Notes: generated from the sequence alone by a model not told the origin. A stretch of DNA of 64,000 nucleotides from Nocardia iowensis (GCF_019222765.1 NZ_CP078145.1:7936001-8000000), one strand, 5' to 3'; counted from the stretch's first letter, positions 17,699-25,566 are shown. Translations and numbers: made by a program.

Positions 17699-18453
17699 GT
17701 TACTTCAGCATGGGCTACTGGATCATCGGCCTGTCCGTCGTGGTCTCGTGGGTCGGCGCGCTGATCGGTTTCAGCTGCATCCGGCAGGCGGCGAAGTCGT
17801 CGACGGCCCAGTTCCGGGTGGTGTGGCAGGTGTCGGCGGCGATTTCGATCGGTGCCATCGGGGTGTGGCTTCCGGTGTTCGTCTCGATGTTGGGTGTCTC
17901 GGTGCGTGGCAGCCTGATTCGGTACGACGTGTTGAATGTCGCCGGGGCGGCCGTGGTTTCGGTGCTCGCGGTGTGGGCCGCGTTGGCGATCAACGGATCC
18001 GTGCCGCGGATACCCCGCCTGGTGGCCGCGGGCCTGGTGATGGGCGCCGGTTTCGGCCTGATGCACTTCCTGGCACTGGATGCCGTCCGGATTCAGGGTT
18101 CGACCAGGTTGACGCCGCTGCTGCTGCTCGCCGCGACGGCGATCGCGGTCGTGATCTCGCTGGCCGCACTGTGGTTCACCCAGACGTGGCGCTCGCTGCC
18201 TGCCCTGATCGGTGCGGCGCTGCTGTTCGCGGCCGGCGTGGCTGGCCTGCATTACACCGACCTGGCCGGTCTGCGGACCCAGCTCTCGGCGACCGGCTCG
18301 ATGCCGCCCGGTGAGGATTTGTTCGGCTTCTTCGTTCCGGTGTTCGTGCTCGGCATGTTGTCACTGGCCATCCCGATCAGCGCGATCCTGATCGCGCCGG
18401 ACCGGCGCACCCCCGTCCCGGTTCGGGTAGTGAAGTCGAACTCCGCGGTGTGA
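17695..18453 (+). CDS. MHYT-like seven-helix membrane protein
   Basis: A 252-residue integral membrane protein with about seven hydrophobic helices. Conserved small motifs at helix ends, WLPVFVSML, GLMHFLAL and GLHYTDLAG, resemble the repeated MHYT metal-binding motif of the bacterial MHYT sensor family, which is proposed to sense diatomic gases. The TTG start overlaps the GTPase stop (TTGA); an ATG five codons later (17710) is the alternative. Being coupled to the conservon, it probably supplies or relays a membrane signal for that complex. Confidence 0.72.
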   Translation: MSYFSMGYWIIGLSVVVSWVGALIGFSCIRQAAKSSTAQFRVVWQVSAAISIGAIGVWLPVFVSMLGVSVRGSLIRYDVLNVAGAAVVSVLAVWAALAINGSVPRIPRLVAAGLVMGAGFGLMHFLALDAVRIQGSTRLTPLLLLAATAIAVVISLAALWFTQTWRSLPALIGAALLFAAGVAGLHYTDLAGLRTQLSATGSMPPGEDLFGFFVPVFVLGMLSLAIPISAILIAPDRRTPVPVRVVKSNSAV

Positions 18454-18523
18454 TTCCCGCGCCCGTCGCCCGGGTTCGGCGATGCCACCGAAATCCTCGG
18501 CTGTCCGTTTTACAGTGAGAGAC

Positions 18524-19540
18524 ATGCGTTTCGGTCTGGACTACGCCGCGGCACGTCCGGGCGGCGCGGCGATCCGCGCGGCGGGTTTCGATTTCGTGGT
18601 CCGGTATCTGTCCCACGGTGGTCCCACCCTGCCCGGCAAACTCTTGACCCCGGCCGAGGCCGATGAGCTGCGGGCGCACGGTGTCTCGATCGTGTCGAAC
18701 TGGGAAACCACCGCGGCCCGCATGCTGGACGGTTACGGCGCTGGCGTGGTGGACGCGCGGGCGGGGCTTGCGCAGGTGCTGCGCTGCGGTGGCCGGGAGG
18801 ACCGGCCCATCTACTTTTCCGCGGATTTCGATGCGACGCCGCAGGACCAGCAACCCATCAATGCCTACCTGGATGGTGCGGCGACGGTGCTCGGACGCGC
18901 GAATGTCGGTATCTACGGCGGTTATTGGCCGGTGAGCCGGGCGCTGGACTCGGGTAGCGCCACCTGGGCATGGCAGACCGATGCCTGGTCGGGGGGCAAT
19001 GTGGAGACGCGGCGCAATATCCATCAGACGCTGCGCCAGCAGATCGTCGGTGGCGTGGTCTGCGATGTGAACGTGGCCGAGACGACCGATTTCGGTCAGT
19101 GGGATTTCATACAGGAGGCGGACGTGACGCCGGAGCAAGAGGCAGTGCTGCGCGATATCCAGATCCAGTTGCGCGGGCCGGGCCTGTCCGGCTGGCCGCA
19201 GTTGGGTACCGACGCGGAGGGCCGCAATCGCACCTTGGTGGACGGGGTTGCTGCCGCGTTGGCCAGGATCGGCGAACTGGAGGACGAGGTCGGTGAATTG
19301 CGCACCGAGATCAGCGAGTTGGAGGCGACGACGGCCGATCTCACCGAGCAGGTGCAGCGGCTGAGCGGGCGGAATTGGCCGTGGCCGTTGTCGTTGATCG
19401 AGGGGCCCGCGGCGTTGGTCGGTGAGCAGTTGGCGCGACTGGAGTCGAAGTTGCCGGACTTGCCCGGTTTGCCGGGGCATGGCGCGGGTACGCGGGACAC
19501 ATCTGATAGTGGTGCGCTGGAATCGCGTTCGACGCGGTGA
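18524..19540 (+). CDS. DUF1906 glycoside-hydrolase-like protein with endolysin-like linker and coiled coil
   Basis: A 338-residue protein started at MRFGLDYAAARPGGAAI (18524). Residues 1-200 match the DUF1906/Rv2525c glycoside-hydrolase-like barrel, with acidic residues in IYFSADFDATP and ADQ-type loops. Around 203-245 (TPEQEAVLRDIQIQLRGPG to GWPQLGTDA and TLVDGVAAAL) it resembles segments of actinobacteriophage lysins. Residues 248-290 form a heptad-like coiled coil (LEDEVGELRTEISELEA). No signal peptide is obvious. Likely acts on cell-wall glycans, or is a domesticated phage lysin; substrate unknown. Confidence 0.72.
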   Translation: MRFGLDYAAARPGGAAIRAAGFDFVVRYLSHGGPTLPGKLLTPAEADELRAHGVSIVSNWETTAARMLDGYGAGVVDARAGLAQVLRCGGREDRPIYFSADFDATPQDQQPINAYLDGAATVLGRANVGIYGGYWPVSRALDSGSATWAWQTDAWSGGNVETRRNIHQTLRQQIVGGVVCDVNVAETTDFGQWDFIQEADVTPEQEAVLRDIQIQLRGPGLSGWPQLGTDAEGRNRTLVDGVAAALARIGELEDEVGELRTEISELEATTADLTEQVQRLSGRNWPWPLSLIEGPAALVGEQLARLESKLPDLPGLPGHGAGTRDTSDSGALESRSTR

Positions 19541-19589
19541 TGTCGGCTTGCGCGGAGGGGAACTTTCGCGGCCGGGATGTTGGCGATGA

Positions 19590-19620
19590 GCGGGTTCTCT
19601 CGGGAACCGGGAGAACCCGC
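19590..19620 (+). terminator. hairpin after the DUF1906 gene
   Basis: Perfect ten-base arms GCGGGTTCTC / GAGAACCCGC around an 11-base loop, 50 bases past the stop codon at 19540. The tail (CCTCTCGC) is weakly T-rich. Confidence 0.7.
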
Positions 19621-19713
19621 CCTCTCGCACGAGGGTACCGGCGCCAGGACACGATCGCATCACTTCATGGAGACTTTTCCGCCTGCCAAAAACCAACTCA
19701 CAGTAGGTATTTC

Positions 19714-19776
19714 GCCTGGTAGCTACCCGATCGCAATCGCATCGCGCACAAGGTTGCAACGTCGCCCCTACCAGGC
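19714..19776. other. inverted-repeat element, possible RNA structure
   Basis: Nine-base perfect arms GCCTGGTAG and CTACCAGGC enclose 45 bases. The left arm also overlaps the local palindrome GGTAGCTACC. Placed about 200 bases before the 75-residue gene, it could close a multi-stem RNA leader. Confidence 0.35.
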
Positions 19777-19973
19777 CGATAGCTAATCAGTTGCCGGTGT
19801 TGTGCAGTATCGAGTGCTGATCGACCACCACGCCGATACGACGTCCTGACCGCTCGCTCGACCCTCGACCCCGCCGCGTTCGGCCCCCACGACAGCACCA
19901 TCCGAGTTATCGTCGGCTGGCACAAGGCGCCCGCACGGGTGCCGCACATCCAGGTTCGTTCGAAGGAGTTCGC

Positions 19974-20201
19974 ATGGCCGTCAACGTGGTGCTCGACAAG
20001 GCTCTCGACAAGGCGTACGAGAACAAGTCGCTGAACGAAATCCTCTCCGCTCCCCCGTCGGCCCTCGCCGGTCTCACCGAAGAGCACGACAAGCAGCTGC
20101 TGGCGGCGCTCAAGATCAAGACGATCGCCGATCTGGCCAACAACAAGTACTTCCGGCTCGCTGCCACCCTCGCGGACCTCGCGGCCAAGGAAGGGGCCTG
20201 A
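19974..20201 (+). CDS. 75-residue protein with helix-hairpin-helix-like motif
   Basis: A small soluble, mostly helical protein with a strong ribosome site GAAGGAG seven bases before ATG. Residues about 35-70 (LTEEHDKQLLAALKIKTIAD then LANNKYFRLA) have the pattern of a helix-hairpin-helix, the LxxLGIKTIxDLA type seen in DNA-binding repair proteins and RNA polymerase alpha. Whether it binds nucleic acid is unproven. It stands alone, with a strong hairpin 146 bases downstream. Confidence 0.75.
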   Translation: MAVNVVLDKALDKAYENKSLNEILSAPPSALAGLTEEHDKQLLAALKIKTIADLANNKYFRLAATLADLAAKEGA

Positions 20202-20346
20202 CTTAGTTGCACTGACACGAGCCAGCAAAACCGGCTCGGTGCTTGTCGCTTCCGTTGCGATGGGTCGATAATTCCTCAGCGGGAGCCGTCCCCGGCAGGG
20301 GCGGCCTGACCCAGGCATGCCGTACCGAAGTCGATGGGAACCGACG

Positions 20347-20376
20347 GCGGGTCGGCAGAATCTTCTGCCGACCCGC
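20347..20376 (+). terminator. strong bidirectional hairpin between the 75-residue gene and rpmF
   Basis: Perfect 14-base arms GCGGGTCGGCAGAA / TTCTGCCGACCCGC with a two-base loop, followed by TTTGTCGTTCT on the plus strand. It lies 23 bases past the rpmF stop on the other strand, so it can serve both converging units. Confidence 0.85.
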
Positions 20377-20398
20377 TTTGTCGTTCTCGTTGGACCGG

Positions 20399-20572
20399 TC
20401 AGATCCGGTCGAGGTCGATGAGCCCCCGGCGCACCGCCGCGACCAGTCGGCGCGGCACCTTGTGCACCACACCGGCGACCGTCACGGGCACCAGGTCCGG
20501 CGGTGTCGCCTTCCACTGGGCGCGTCTGCTGCGGGTATTCGACCGCGACATCTTCCGCTTCGGTACCGCCAT
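20399..20572 (-). CDS. rpmF: Ribosomal protein bL32, zinc-free paralogue
   Basis: A 57-residue protein beginning [20 protein letters not shown], the unmistakable start of bL32. The C-terminal half ([18 protein letters not shown]) lacks both CxxC pairs that bind zinc in the standard form, so it is a C-minus variant. It begins one base after the L31 stop and is the last gene of the zinc-responsive minus-strand operon. It is expected to replace the zinc form during zinc starvation. Confidence 0.93.
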   Translation of the reverse strand: MAVPKRKMSRSNTRSRRAQWKATPPDLVPVTVAGVVHKVPRRLVAAVRRGLIDLDRI

Positions 20573-20573
20573 C

Positions 20574-20837
20574 TCAGGCCTCCCCGCGGCGCGTGCGCTT
20601 GCCGTACTTGCGCTCGAACTTCTCCACCCGGCCCTGGCTGTCCAGCACGCGCTGCGCGCCGGTCCAGAACGGGTGCGAGTCGGCGGTCACGTCGACGGTC
20701 AGCAGCGGGTACGTATTGCCGTCCGACCACTGCACGGTGCGCGTGCTGGTCGCGGTCGACCGGGTGAGGAACTGCTTGCCGGTGCCGGCGTCCTCGAACA
20801 CCACCGGGTGGTAGTCCGGATGAATCCCTGATTTCAT
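20574..20837 (-). CDS. rpmE2: Ribosomal protein bL31 type B, zinc-free
   Basis: An 87-residue bL31 of type B, starting [20 protein letters not shown]. The zinc-binding cysteines of type A are absent. The body has [20 protein letters not shown] and [10 protein letters not shown], typical for type B. Its start overlaps the CobW-like stop by four bases, so translation is coupled. Zur-controlled type B L31 releases zinc-containing L31 from ribosomes when zinc is scarce. Confidence 0.96.
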   Translation of the reverse strand: MKSGIHPDYHPVVFEDAGTGKQFLTRSTATSTRTVQWSDGNTYPLLTVDVTADSHPFWTGAQRVLDSQGRVEKFERKYGKRTRRGEA

Positions 20838-22147
20838 TTCGCTTCTCCTCTCGGGCCTTTCACGTCTTCGATCGGCAGGTTCGTGGCTTCGGTGGTCTCA
20901 CACGGGTCGGCGTGCCAGCTGCCGAACGGGTCCTCCCACTGGGCGACCCGCTCGGGCGCCCGCTCGACCAGCCGTAGCTCGTCGTCCTCCACCAGCGCCC
21001 AGTGCAGCGCCTCACGGATCTCGGTGGGGTCGGCGTCGTGCACCAGGATCACCAGCGAGATGTCCCGATCGCCGAACTGGTCGTCCCAGCGCAGCGCGGC
21101 CATCGCCCGCCGGTCCGGATCCGCCTGGGCGAGTTCGGCTTCCGACATCGCGGCCAGCCAGCGACCCGCGCTGCCGACGCGCAGGCCACCGCCCGCGGAC
21201 TCCAGCCAGGCCACCTCGTCGGGTTGGGTGGCCAGCCACATTCGGCCGCGCGCGGTCACCACGCCGTCGAAGAGCACGTCGAGCGCCTCGTGCAGGCGGC
21301 CGGGGTGGAACGGCCTACTCGCGGCGAATTCGAGAAGTGTGACGCCGTAGTCGCTGGTGAGCGGTGGCTGCCCGCGCAGCAGCGGTGCGTGCGCGTCGAA
21401 CACCCGGCCGCGGCGGGCGTGCGCGGGCACCAGGGCGAGCAGTGCCTCGACCCGGTCCGTGGTGATCGTGTGCGGCTCGTCCACCCAGGCCACGGGCGCG
21501 TCGGGAACGAGTCGGGTCAGCACCGCCGCCAGCTTGCCGCGATCGGCCTCGGCTCCGGGCTCGGCCGGACCCAAGGCCATTACCGCGTCGGCGAATTCGA
21601 CCTGGCCGACGGCCAGCTGCGCCACCGTGCGTTCGTCGTCGGCGCGGGCCAGGCCACGTTCGGCCAGTGTCTCCTCGCCGGTGGCGTCGGCGAGCCAGGC
21701 GCCCGCGTCCAGGAAGGTGAGCACCGCCTCGATGCGCACGTCGCGCCCGGCCGGGCCGTCGACCCGGCCCAGGATGCCCTCGACCACCACATGTTCGATG
21801 GCGTGGCAGACCGCCTCGGCCTCGAAGGCGGGATCCAACGCCAGCACGATGCGATCGACGGAGTCCCGCGCGGCGAGTGTGCGCAGCAGCGGAAGCAGAT
21901 CGATCCGCAGCGTGCAGGAGACACAGCCGTGCGCGAGTTCGAGCACGTCCGACGTCTCATAGGTCGCGCTGCGCACCGTGCGATGCACGATGCCCTCGCG
22001 CAGCTGGCCCAGGTCATGGTGGACGACGACGGTGCCGGGTTCGTCGCACAGCGCTGTGGCCGCGTGGTCCATGCCCGCCGCGGCGAGCCCGGCGAAGCCC
22101 GCGAGTACCACGACGGGTGTTCTCCGGTCGGCCTCAGGTGGAAGCAC
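20834..22147 (-). CDS. CobW/COG0523-like protein lacking the Walker lysine
   Basis: A 437-residue member of the CobW (P47K) family. The GTG at 22147 is preferred to one nine bases upstream because AAAGGAG then lies eight bases away. The usual SGFLGAGKTT P-loop is replaced by [13 protein letters not shown], with no GKT. The family metal motif is GCVSCTLR, one cysteine short of the usual CxCC. The C-terminal CobW_C region is present (about 250-400). It is coupled to zinc-free L31 and L32. In mycobacteria a CobW-like protein of the alternative ribosomal regulon (Mrf) recruits the hibernation factor to ribosomes; this could be its counterpart rather than a GTP-driven metallochaperone. Confidence 0.8.
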   Translation of the reverse strand: MLPPEADRRTPVVVLAGFAGLAAAGMDHAATALCDEPGTVVVHHDLGQLREGIVHRTVRSATYETSDVLELAHGCVSCTLRIDLLPLLRTLAARDSVDRIVLALDPAFEAEAVCHAIEHVVVEGILGRVDGPAGRDVRIEAVLTFLDAGAWLADATGEETLAERGLARADDERTVAQLAVGQVEFADAVMALGPAEPGAEADRGKLAAVLTRLVPDAPVAWVDEPHTITTDRVEALLALVPAHARRGRVFDAHAPLLRGQPPLTSDYGVTLLEFAASRPFHPGRLHEALDVLFDGVVTARGRMWLATQPDEVAWLESAGGGLRVGSAGRWLAAMSEAELAQADPDRRAMAALRWDDQFGDRDISLVILVHDADPTEIREALHWALVEDDELRLVERAPERVAQWEDPFGSWHADPCETTEATNLPIEDVKGPRGEAK

Positions 22148-22162
22148 GGACGGCACTCCTTT

Positions 22163-22177
22163 CGATAACGATTTTCA
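22163..22177. promoter_or_regulatory. Zur-like box, CobW side
   Basis: On the minus strand TGAAAATCGTTATCG, close to the actinobacterial Zur consensus TGAAAATNATTTTCA. It lies 15 bases upstream of the CobW-like start codon. Confidence 0.68.
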
Positions 22178-22217
22178 TTTGCGTCAGAGCAACGGTACAT
22201 TGTCGATCAATCGTTGT

Positions 22218-22232
22218 CGAAAATGATTGTCA
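22218..22232. promoter_or_regulatory. Zur-like box, ribosomal-operon side
   Basis: CGAAAATGATTGTCA differs from TGAAAATGATTTTCA at two positions. It lies 20 bases upstream of the L28 start codon, so Zur with zinc bound would block this operon. Confidence 0.75.
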
Positions 22233-22251
22233 TCTACCGGAGGGAGCCCGC

Positions 22252-22488
22252 ATGTCGGCCCACTGCCAGGTCACCGGGCGCAAACCCGGGTTCGGCAAGT
22301 CCGTTTCGCACTCGCACACGCGGACGAGTCGTCGCTGGAATCCCAACATCCAGCGCAAGACCTACTACCTGCCCAGCGAGGGCCGGCGCGTCACGCTGAC
22401 CGTCTCGGCCAAGGGCATCAAGACCATCGACCGGGACGGGATCGAGGCCGTCGTGGCTCGGATCCGGGCCCGGGGCGACAAGATCTGA
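22252..22488 (+). CDS. rpmB: Ribosomal protein bL28, zinc-free paralogue
   Basis: A 78-residue bL28 with the signature [17 protein letters not shown] and [14 protein letters not shown]. Standard bL28 has CxxC pairs; here only one cysteine (residue 5) remains, so zinc binding is lost. CCGGAGGGAG precedes the ATG. It is first of four ribosomal genes read rightwards from the Zur region. Confidence 0.95.
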   Translation: MSAHCQVTGRKPGFGKSVSHSHTRTSRRWNPNIQRKTYYLPSEGRRVTLTVSAKGIKTIDRDGIEAVVARIRARGDKI

Positions 22489-22501
22489 CGAGGAGAAACC
22501 C

Positions 22502-22672
22502 ATGGCGTCCAAGTCGACCGAGCTGCGGCCGATCGTCAAACTGAAGTCCACCGCGGGCACCGGATACACGTATGTGACCAGAAAGAACCGCCGCAACGAT
22601 CCCGACCGGATGGTGCTGCGCAAGTACGACCCGGTGGTCCGCAAGCACGTCGATTTTCGCGAGGAGCGCTGA
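22502..22672 (+). CDS. rpmG: Ribosomal protein bL33, zinc-free paralogue
   Basis: A 56-residue protein, [20 protein letters not shown] to the end [11 protein letters not shown], with [20 protein letters not shown] typical of bL33. No cysteines at all, so it is the C-minus form. It lies 13 bases after L28 and one base before S14. Confidence 0.94.
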   Translation: MASKSTELRPIVKLKSTAGTGYTYVTRKNRRNDPDRMVLRKYDPVVRKHVDFREER

Positions 22673-22673
22673 G

Positions 22674-22979
22674 ATGGCGAAGAAGTCGAAGATCGCCCGC
22701 AACGAGCAACGCCGTGCCGTCGTCGAGCGTTACGCCGCGCGCCGGGCCGAGCTGAAGGAGCTCATCCGCAAGCCGGGCACATCGGACACGGCACGCGCCG
22801 ACGCCCTCGCTGAGCTGCGGCGACAGCCGCGCGATGCCAGTCCGGTACGATTGCGCAATCGGGACGCCGCTGACGGACGACCGCGCGGTCATCTCCGGAA
22901 GTTCGGACTTTCCCGTGTGCGTGTACGCGAGATGGCCCACCGGGGCGAGTTGCCCGGTGTGCGCAAATCGAGCTGGTAG
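22674..22979 (+). CDS. rpsN: Ribosomal protein uS14, zinc-free paralogue
   Basis: A 101-residue uS14 of the long type: [20 protein letters not shown], then [20 protein letters not shown] and a C-terminal [19 protein letters not shown]. The short zinc form of S14 has two CxxC motifs; none is present. Coupled to L33 upstream. Confidence 0.96.
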   Translation: MAKKSKIARNEQRRAVVERYAARRAELKELIRKPGTSDTARADALAELRRQPRDASPVRLRNRDAADGRPRGHLRKFGLSRVRVREMAHRGELPGVRKSSW

Positions 22980-23012
22980 ACAACCACTGTTCTCGTACGA
23001 AGGATCCCGTAT

Positions 23013-23267
23013 ATGGCAGTCAAGCGAGCACCGTCGAAGAAGGTTCGCGCCGAGCAGGCCCGCCGTCCGAAGAAGAACCCGCTCATTGCCGCAGGCATCG
23101 AGAAGGTCGACTACAAGGACGTGAACCTGCTGCGCACGTTCATCTCCGATCGCGGCAAGATTCGCAGCCGCCGGGTCACCGGGCTCACCCCGCAACAGCA
23201 GCGTCAGGTTGCCGTCGCGGTGAAGAACGCCCGCGAGATGGCGCTGTTGCCCTTCACCAGCCGGTAG
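23013..23267 (+). CDS. rpsR: Ribosomal protein bS18, zinc-free paralogue
   Basis: An 84-residue bS18 with [17 protein letters not shown] and [20 protein letters not shown], ending ALLPFTSR. It has no cysteines. It closes the L28-L33-S14-S18 operon, the same set as the alternative ribosomal operon of mycobacteria and Streptomyces. Confidence 0.96.
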   Translation: MAVKRAPSKKVRAEQARRPKKNPLIAAGIEKVDYKDVNLLRTFISDRGKIRSRRVTGLTPQQQRQVAVAVKNAREMALLPFTSR

Positions 23268-23292
23268 CTCCGAGCGCGGCACAGCGGACGAC

Positions 23293-23323
23293 GAGGCCCT
23301 CGATGCGATGCATCGCGGGCCTC
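23293..23323. terminator. bidirectional hairpin between rpsR and the epimerase gene
   Basis: GAGGCCC-T-CGATGC / GCATCG-C-GGGCCTC around a three-base loop, 13 base pairs with one internal mismatch. It lies between two converging genes (stops at 23267 and 23338). Confidence 0.75.
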
Positions 23324-23337
23324 CTCGCTGCCGCTGG

Positions 23338-24225
23338 CTACTTGCCGGGGAACGACCACTCCATGGCACGTTGCAGGGTGGGGTGGGTGAACTCGAAACC
23401 GTTTGCTTCCAAGACCTTCGGCCGCATCTTATGGCCGTGCAGCAGCTCGGCCCCCGCCTCGCCGCCGACCAGCTTCAATACCGCGCCTGGCAGTACTAAT
23501 GCGGCCGGGCGGTGCAGCGCGGCCGCGAACGTTTTGGCGAATTCCGCGTTGGTGACGGCCTCTGGGGCCACCATGTTGACCGGGCCCGCGGTCGAGCCGG
23601 TCAACAGCGACGCCACCGCGGCGGTCCAGTCGAGCAGCGAGATCCACGGCAGATACTGTTGGCCCGTGCCGAATCGGCCGCCGAGACCGAGCTTGAAGAT
23701 CGGCTTCAGCCTGGTGACGATCTCGGCATCCGCGGCTAGCACATTCGAGGTGCGCAGCAACACGACCCGCGCACCCGCGTCGGCCGCCACCGCGGTGGCC
23801 GCCTCCCACTCCCGGCACATGGTGCCGAGGAAGTCCGTTGCGGCCGGTGCAGATTCGTCGACGTCTTGATCGCCGGTGTCGCCGTACCAGCCCGCCGCCG
23901 AGGCGTTGAGCAGTACCGGAACTCCCGCGGCGGCGACCGCCTCGGCCAGCACGCGGGTGGGCACGATCCGGCTGGTCCGCAGTTCTTCCTTATAGGACGG
24001 TGTCCAGCGTTTGCCCGCGACCGCGGCGCCGCACAGATTTATCACCGCGTCGGCCCCCGCGACGGTGTCCGCGGCGAAGGCGGAACCGTAAGGATCCCAG
24101 GTGATTTCATCAGCCGCCACGGCGTCGCGCCGCACCAGCCGAATGACGTCGTGGCCGCGTTTGCTCAGTTCGGCGACCAGGTGCTTGCCGAGGAATCCCG
24201 AGGATCCGGCCACAACGATGCGCAT
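23338..24225 (-). CDS. TIGR01777-family NAD-dependent epimerase-like protein
   Basis: A 295-residue short-chain dehydrogenase-fold protein started at MRIVVAGSSGFLGKHL (24225; another ATG three codons earlier). The GxxGxxG dinucleotide loop is at residues 7-13, followed by NLCGAAVAGKRWTPSYKEEL, NASAAGWYGDTGD, the FLGTMCREWEA segment and PWISLLDWTAA. This is the YfcH/SULA-type branch; substrate unknown. Single gene, convergent with the ribosomal operon. Related in family to the frameshifted gene at 44175. Confidence 0.88.
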   Translation of the reverse strand: MRIVVAGSSGFLGKHLVAELSKRGHDVIRLVRRDAVAADEITWDPYGSAFAADTVAGADAVINLCGAAVAGKRWTPSYKEELRTSRIVPTRVLAEAVAAAGVPVLLNASAAGWYGDTGDQDVDESAPAATDFLGTMCREWEAATAVAADAGARVVLLRTSNVLAADAEIVTRLKPIFKLGLGGRFGTGQQYLPWISLLDWTAAVASLLTGSTAGPVNMVAPEAVTNAEFAKTFAAALHRPAALVLPGAVLKLVGGEAGAELLHGHKMRPKVLEANGFEFTHPTLQRAMEWSFPGK

Positions 24226-24380
24226 GGACGTCATTCTGCACCAAAGGAATCCGCCGCGCCCGCGCACGCCCGGCCGAGCAGGACGAAGAGGCGCGGACGG
24301 CACCCGATGTGGAGATCAGGTACCTGCCGGTACACGGAACAGGTTGCCGCACAGTAGATTCTGAACGACACTCCACATTT

Positions 24381-24400
24381 GGTGTGATATCCGTCACACC
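24381..24400. promoter_or_regulatory. CRP/GlxR-type palindrome
   Basis: GGTGTGA-TATCCG-TCACACC: perfect seven-base arms containing the full TGTGA-N6-TCACA consensus (24383-24398). It is 125 bases upstream of the KAS III start codon. Confidence 0.72.
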
Positions 24401-24413
24401 AATCGGCGGGTCT

Positions 24414-24440
24414 GGTGTTATAGCAAGATGTTCTAACACC
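24414..24440. promoter_or_regulatory. inverted repeat GGTGTTA-N13-TAACACC
   Basis: Perfect seven-base arms spaced by 13 bases, a typical spacing for a dimeric repressor site. The binding protein is unknown. Confidence 0.5.
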
Positions 24441-24457
24441 CCGTCCCATCGCCGGAT

Positions 24458-24472
24458 GTTAGATTATCTAAC
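24458..24472. promoter_or_regulatory. 15-base perfect palindrome GTTAGATTATCTAAC
   Basis: Seven-base arms around a single central base, 53 bases before the KAS III start and so at the likely promoter. It shares GTTAGA/TCTAAC with the neighbouring repeat half (GTTCTAAC), suggesting one regulator binds both. Confidence 0.55.
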
Positions 24473-24524
24473 TGATAACAGACTGATAAAAAGGCCGCCG
24501 CCGGGTGAGTTGAGGAGTCGCGAC

Positions 24525-25514
24525 ATGACTTTACAGGCCGGCATATCAATGATCGGCGTCTACCGACCCGATCGAATTGTGTCCAACGCCGAACTGGCTC
24601 CTGGACTGAATGTAAACGATGAGTGGATAATTCGGCGGACGGGGATTACCGAGCGTCGTTTCGCGGGCCCGCACGAGACCGTCACGACCATGGCGACCAA
24701 GGCGGCGGATACCGCTCTCAGCGCCGCCGAAATGCGCGCTGAACTGGTCGATATGGTTATTCTCGCGACCTCGACACAGCTCACCCAGACACCGGCCTGC
24801 GCCCCCGCGGTCGCCGCGGAATTAGGCTGCCGCCACCCGGCCGCATTCGATATATCGGCGGGTTGCTCCGGGTATGCCCACGGAATCGGCCAAGCGGCCG
24901 CCCTCATCAATGCCGGGCAAGCCGACACGATATTGGTAATCGGTTCCGAAAAGCTCAGCAATAATATTGACCTCGAAGAACCGTCGGTCGCCCCCATTTT
25001 CGGTGATGGGGCGGGCGCCGCAATTGTGACACGGGTCGATTCAGGACACATTCGACGCACGGTCTGGGGCAGCACGGGCGAGCATGCCGACCTGATCCGG
25101 CAAGAGCCGACCTGGGAAGAATTCCGCGCTGATCCCACCTTGGTCGCGCCCTCGCTACGGATGGACGGCACCGCGGTGTTCCGCTGGGCCACCGCGACGG
25201 TACCGAGCCTGGTGCGCCGGATCGCCGAGGCGGGCGAGATCGCGCTGTCCGAGGTGGAGGTCTTCATTCCGCACCAGGCGAACCAGCGGATCATCGACAG
25301 CGTCGTCCGCGAACTCGGTTGGGAGAACCAGTCCGTCGCGATCGCCGACGACGTCCGCCGGTCGGGCAACACGTCCGCCGCGGCCCTCCCGCTGGCGATC
25401 GACGACCTGGTGAATTCCGCGCGGGCGAAGCCAGGACAGCTTGCGCTGCAAGTGTCCTTCGGTGCCGGGCTCTCATACGCGGGTCAGGTATTCGGTCTTC
25501 CGAAGGTTGCCTGA
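24525..25514 (+). CDS. KAS III (FabH-like) ketoacyl synthase
   Basis: A 329-residue thiolase-fold enzyme, ATG behind GAGGAG. The complete KAS III triad is visible: Cys114 (AFDISAGCSGYAHG), His250 (FIPHQANQRI) and Asn282 (RRSGNTSAAA). The DGAGAAI and FGAGLSYAGQVFGL ends are also standard. FabH proteins condense or transfer acyl groups between CoA and ACP. Being the head gene of an operon with an AvrD-like protein and an exporter, and not near fatty-acid synthase genes, it probably serves secondary metabolism. Codons in its first third are unusually AT-rich at third positions (ATA, ATT, AAT), hinting at transfer. Confidence 0.9.
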   Translation: MTLQAGISMIGVYRPDRIVSNAELAPGLNVNDEWIIRRTGITERRFAGPHETVTTMATKAADTALSAAEMRAELVDMVILATSTQLTQTPACAPAVAAELGCRHPAAFDISAGCSGYAHGIGQAAALINAGQADTILVIGSEKLSNNIDLEEPSVAPIFGDGAGAAIVTRVDSGHIRRTVWGSTGEHADLIRQEPTWEEFRADPTLVAPSLRMDGTAVFRWATATVPSLVRRIAEAGEIALSEVEVFIPHQANQRIIDSVVRELGWENQSVAIADDVRRSGNTSAAALPLAIDDLVNSARAKPGQLALQVSFGAGLSYAGQVFGLPKVA

Positions 25515-25566
25515 CCCCCTTCTGTGTCATCTGTTCGATCTGTGTTCGAAAGTGCGGTGCCCCAGT

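Larger units (their letters stand above)
19541..19973. other. 433-base intergenic region with structured elements
   Basis: No gene is supported. It holds a terminator for the DUF1906 gene at 19590 and a long-range inverted repeat at 19714-19776. It ends with the ribosome site GAAGGAG of the 75-residue gene. It could encode a structured leader or small RNA; I do not recognise a known riboswitch. Confidence 0.5.
24235..24524. other. AT-rich regulatory region before the AvrD-type operon
   Basis: 290 bases with markedly lower GC than the window. No gene. It holds three palindromes (24381, 24414, 24458), listed separately, and ends with GAGGAG before the KAS III start. Confidence 0.65.

Noticed and set aside
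24235..24524. mobile-element end suspected from AT-rich sequence before the KAS III gene
   Set aside because: The inverted repeats are short and internal, with no transposase, target duplication or matching end beyond 29729.
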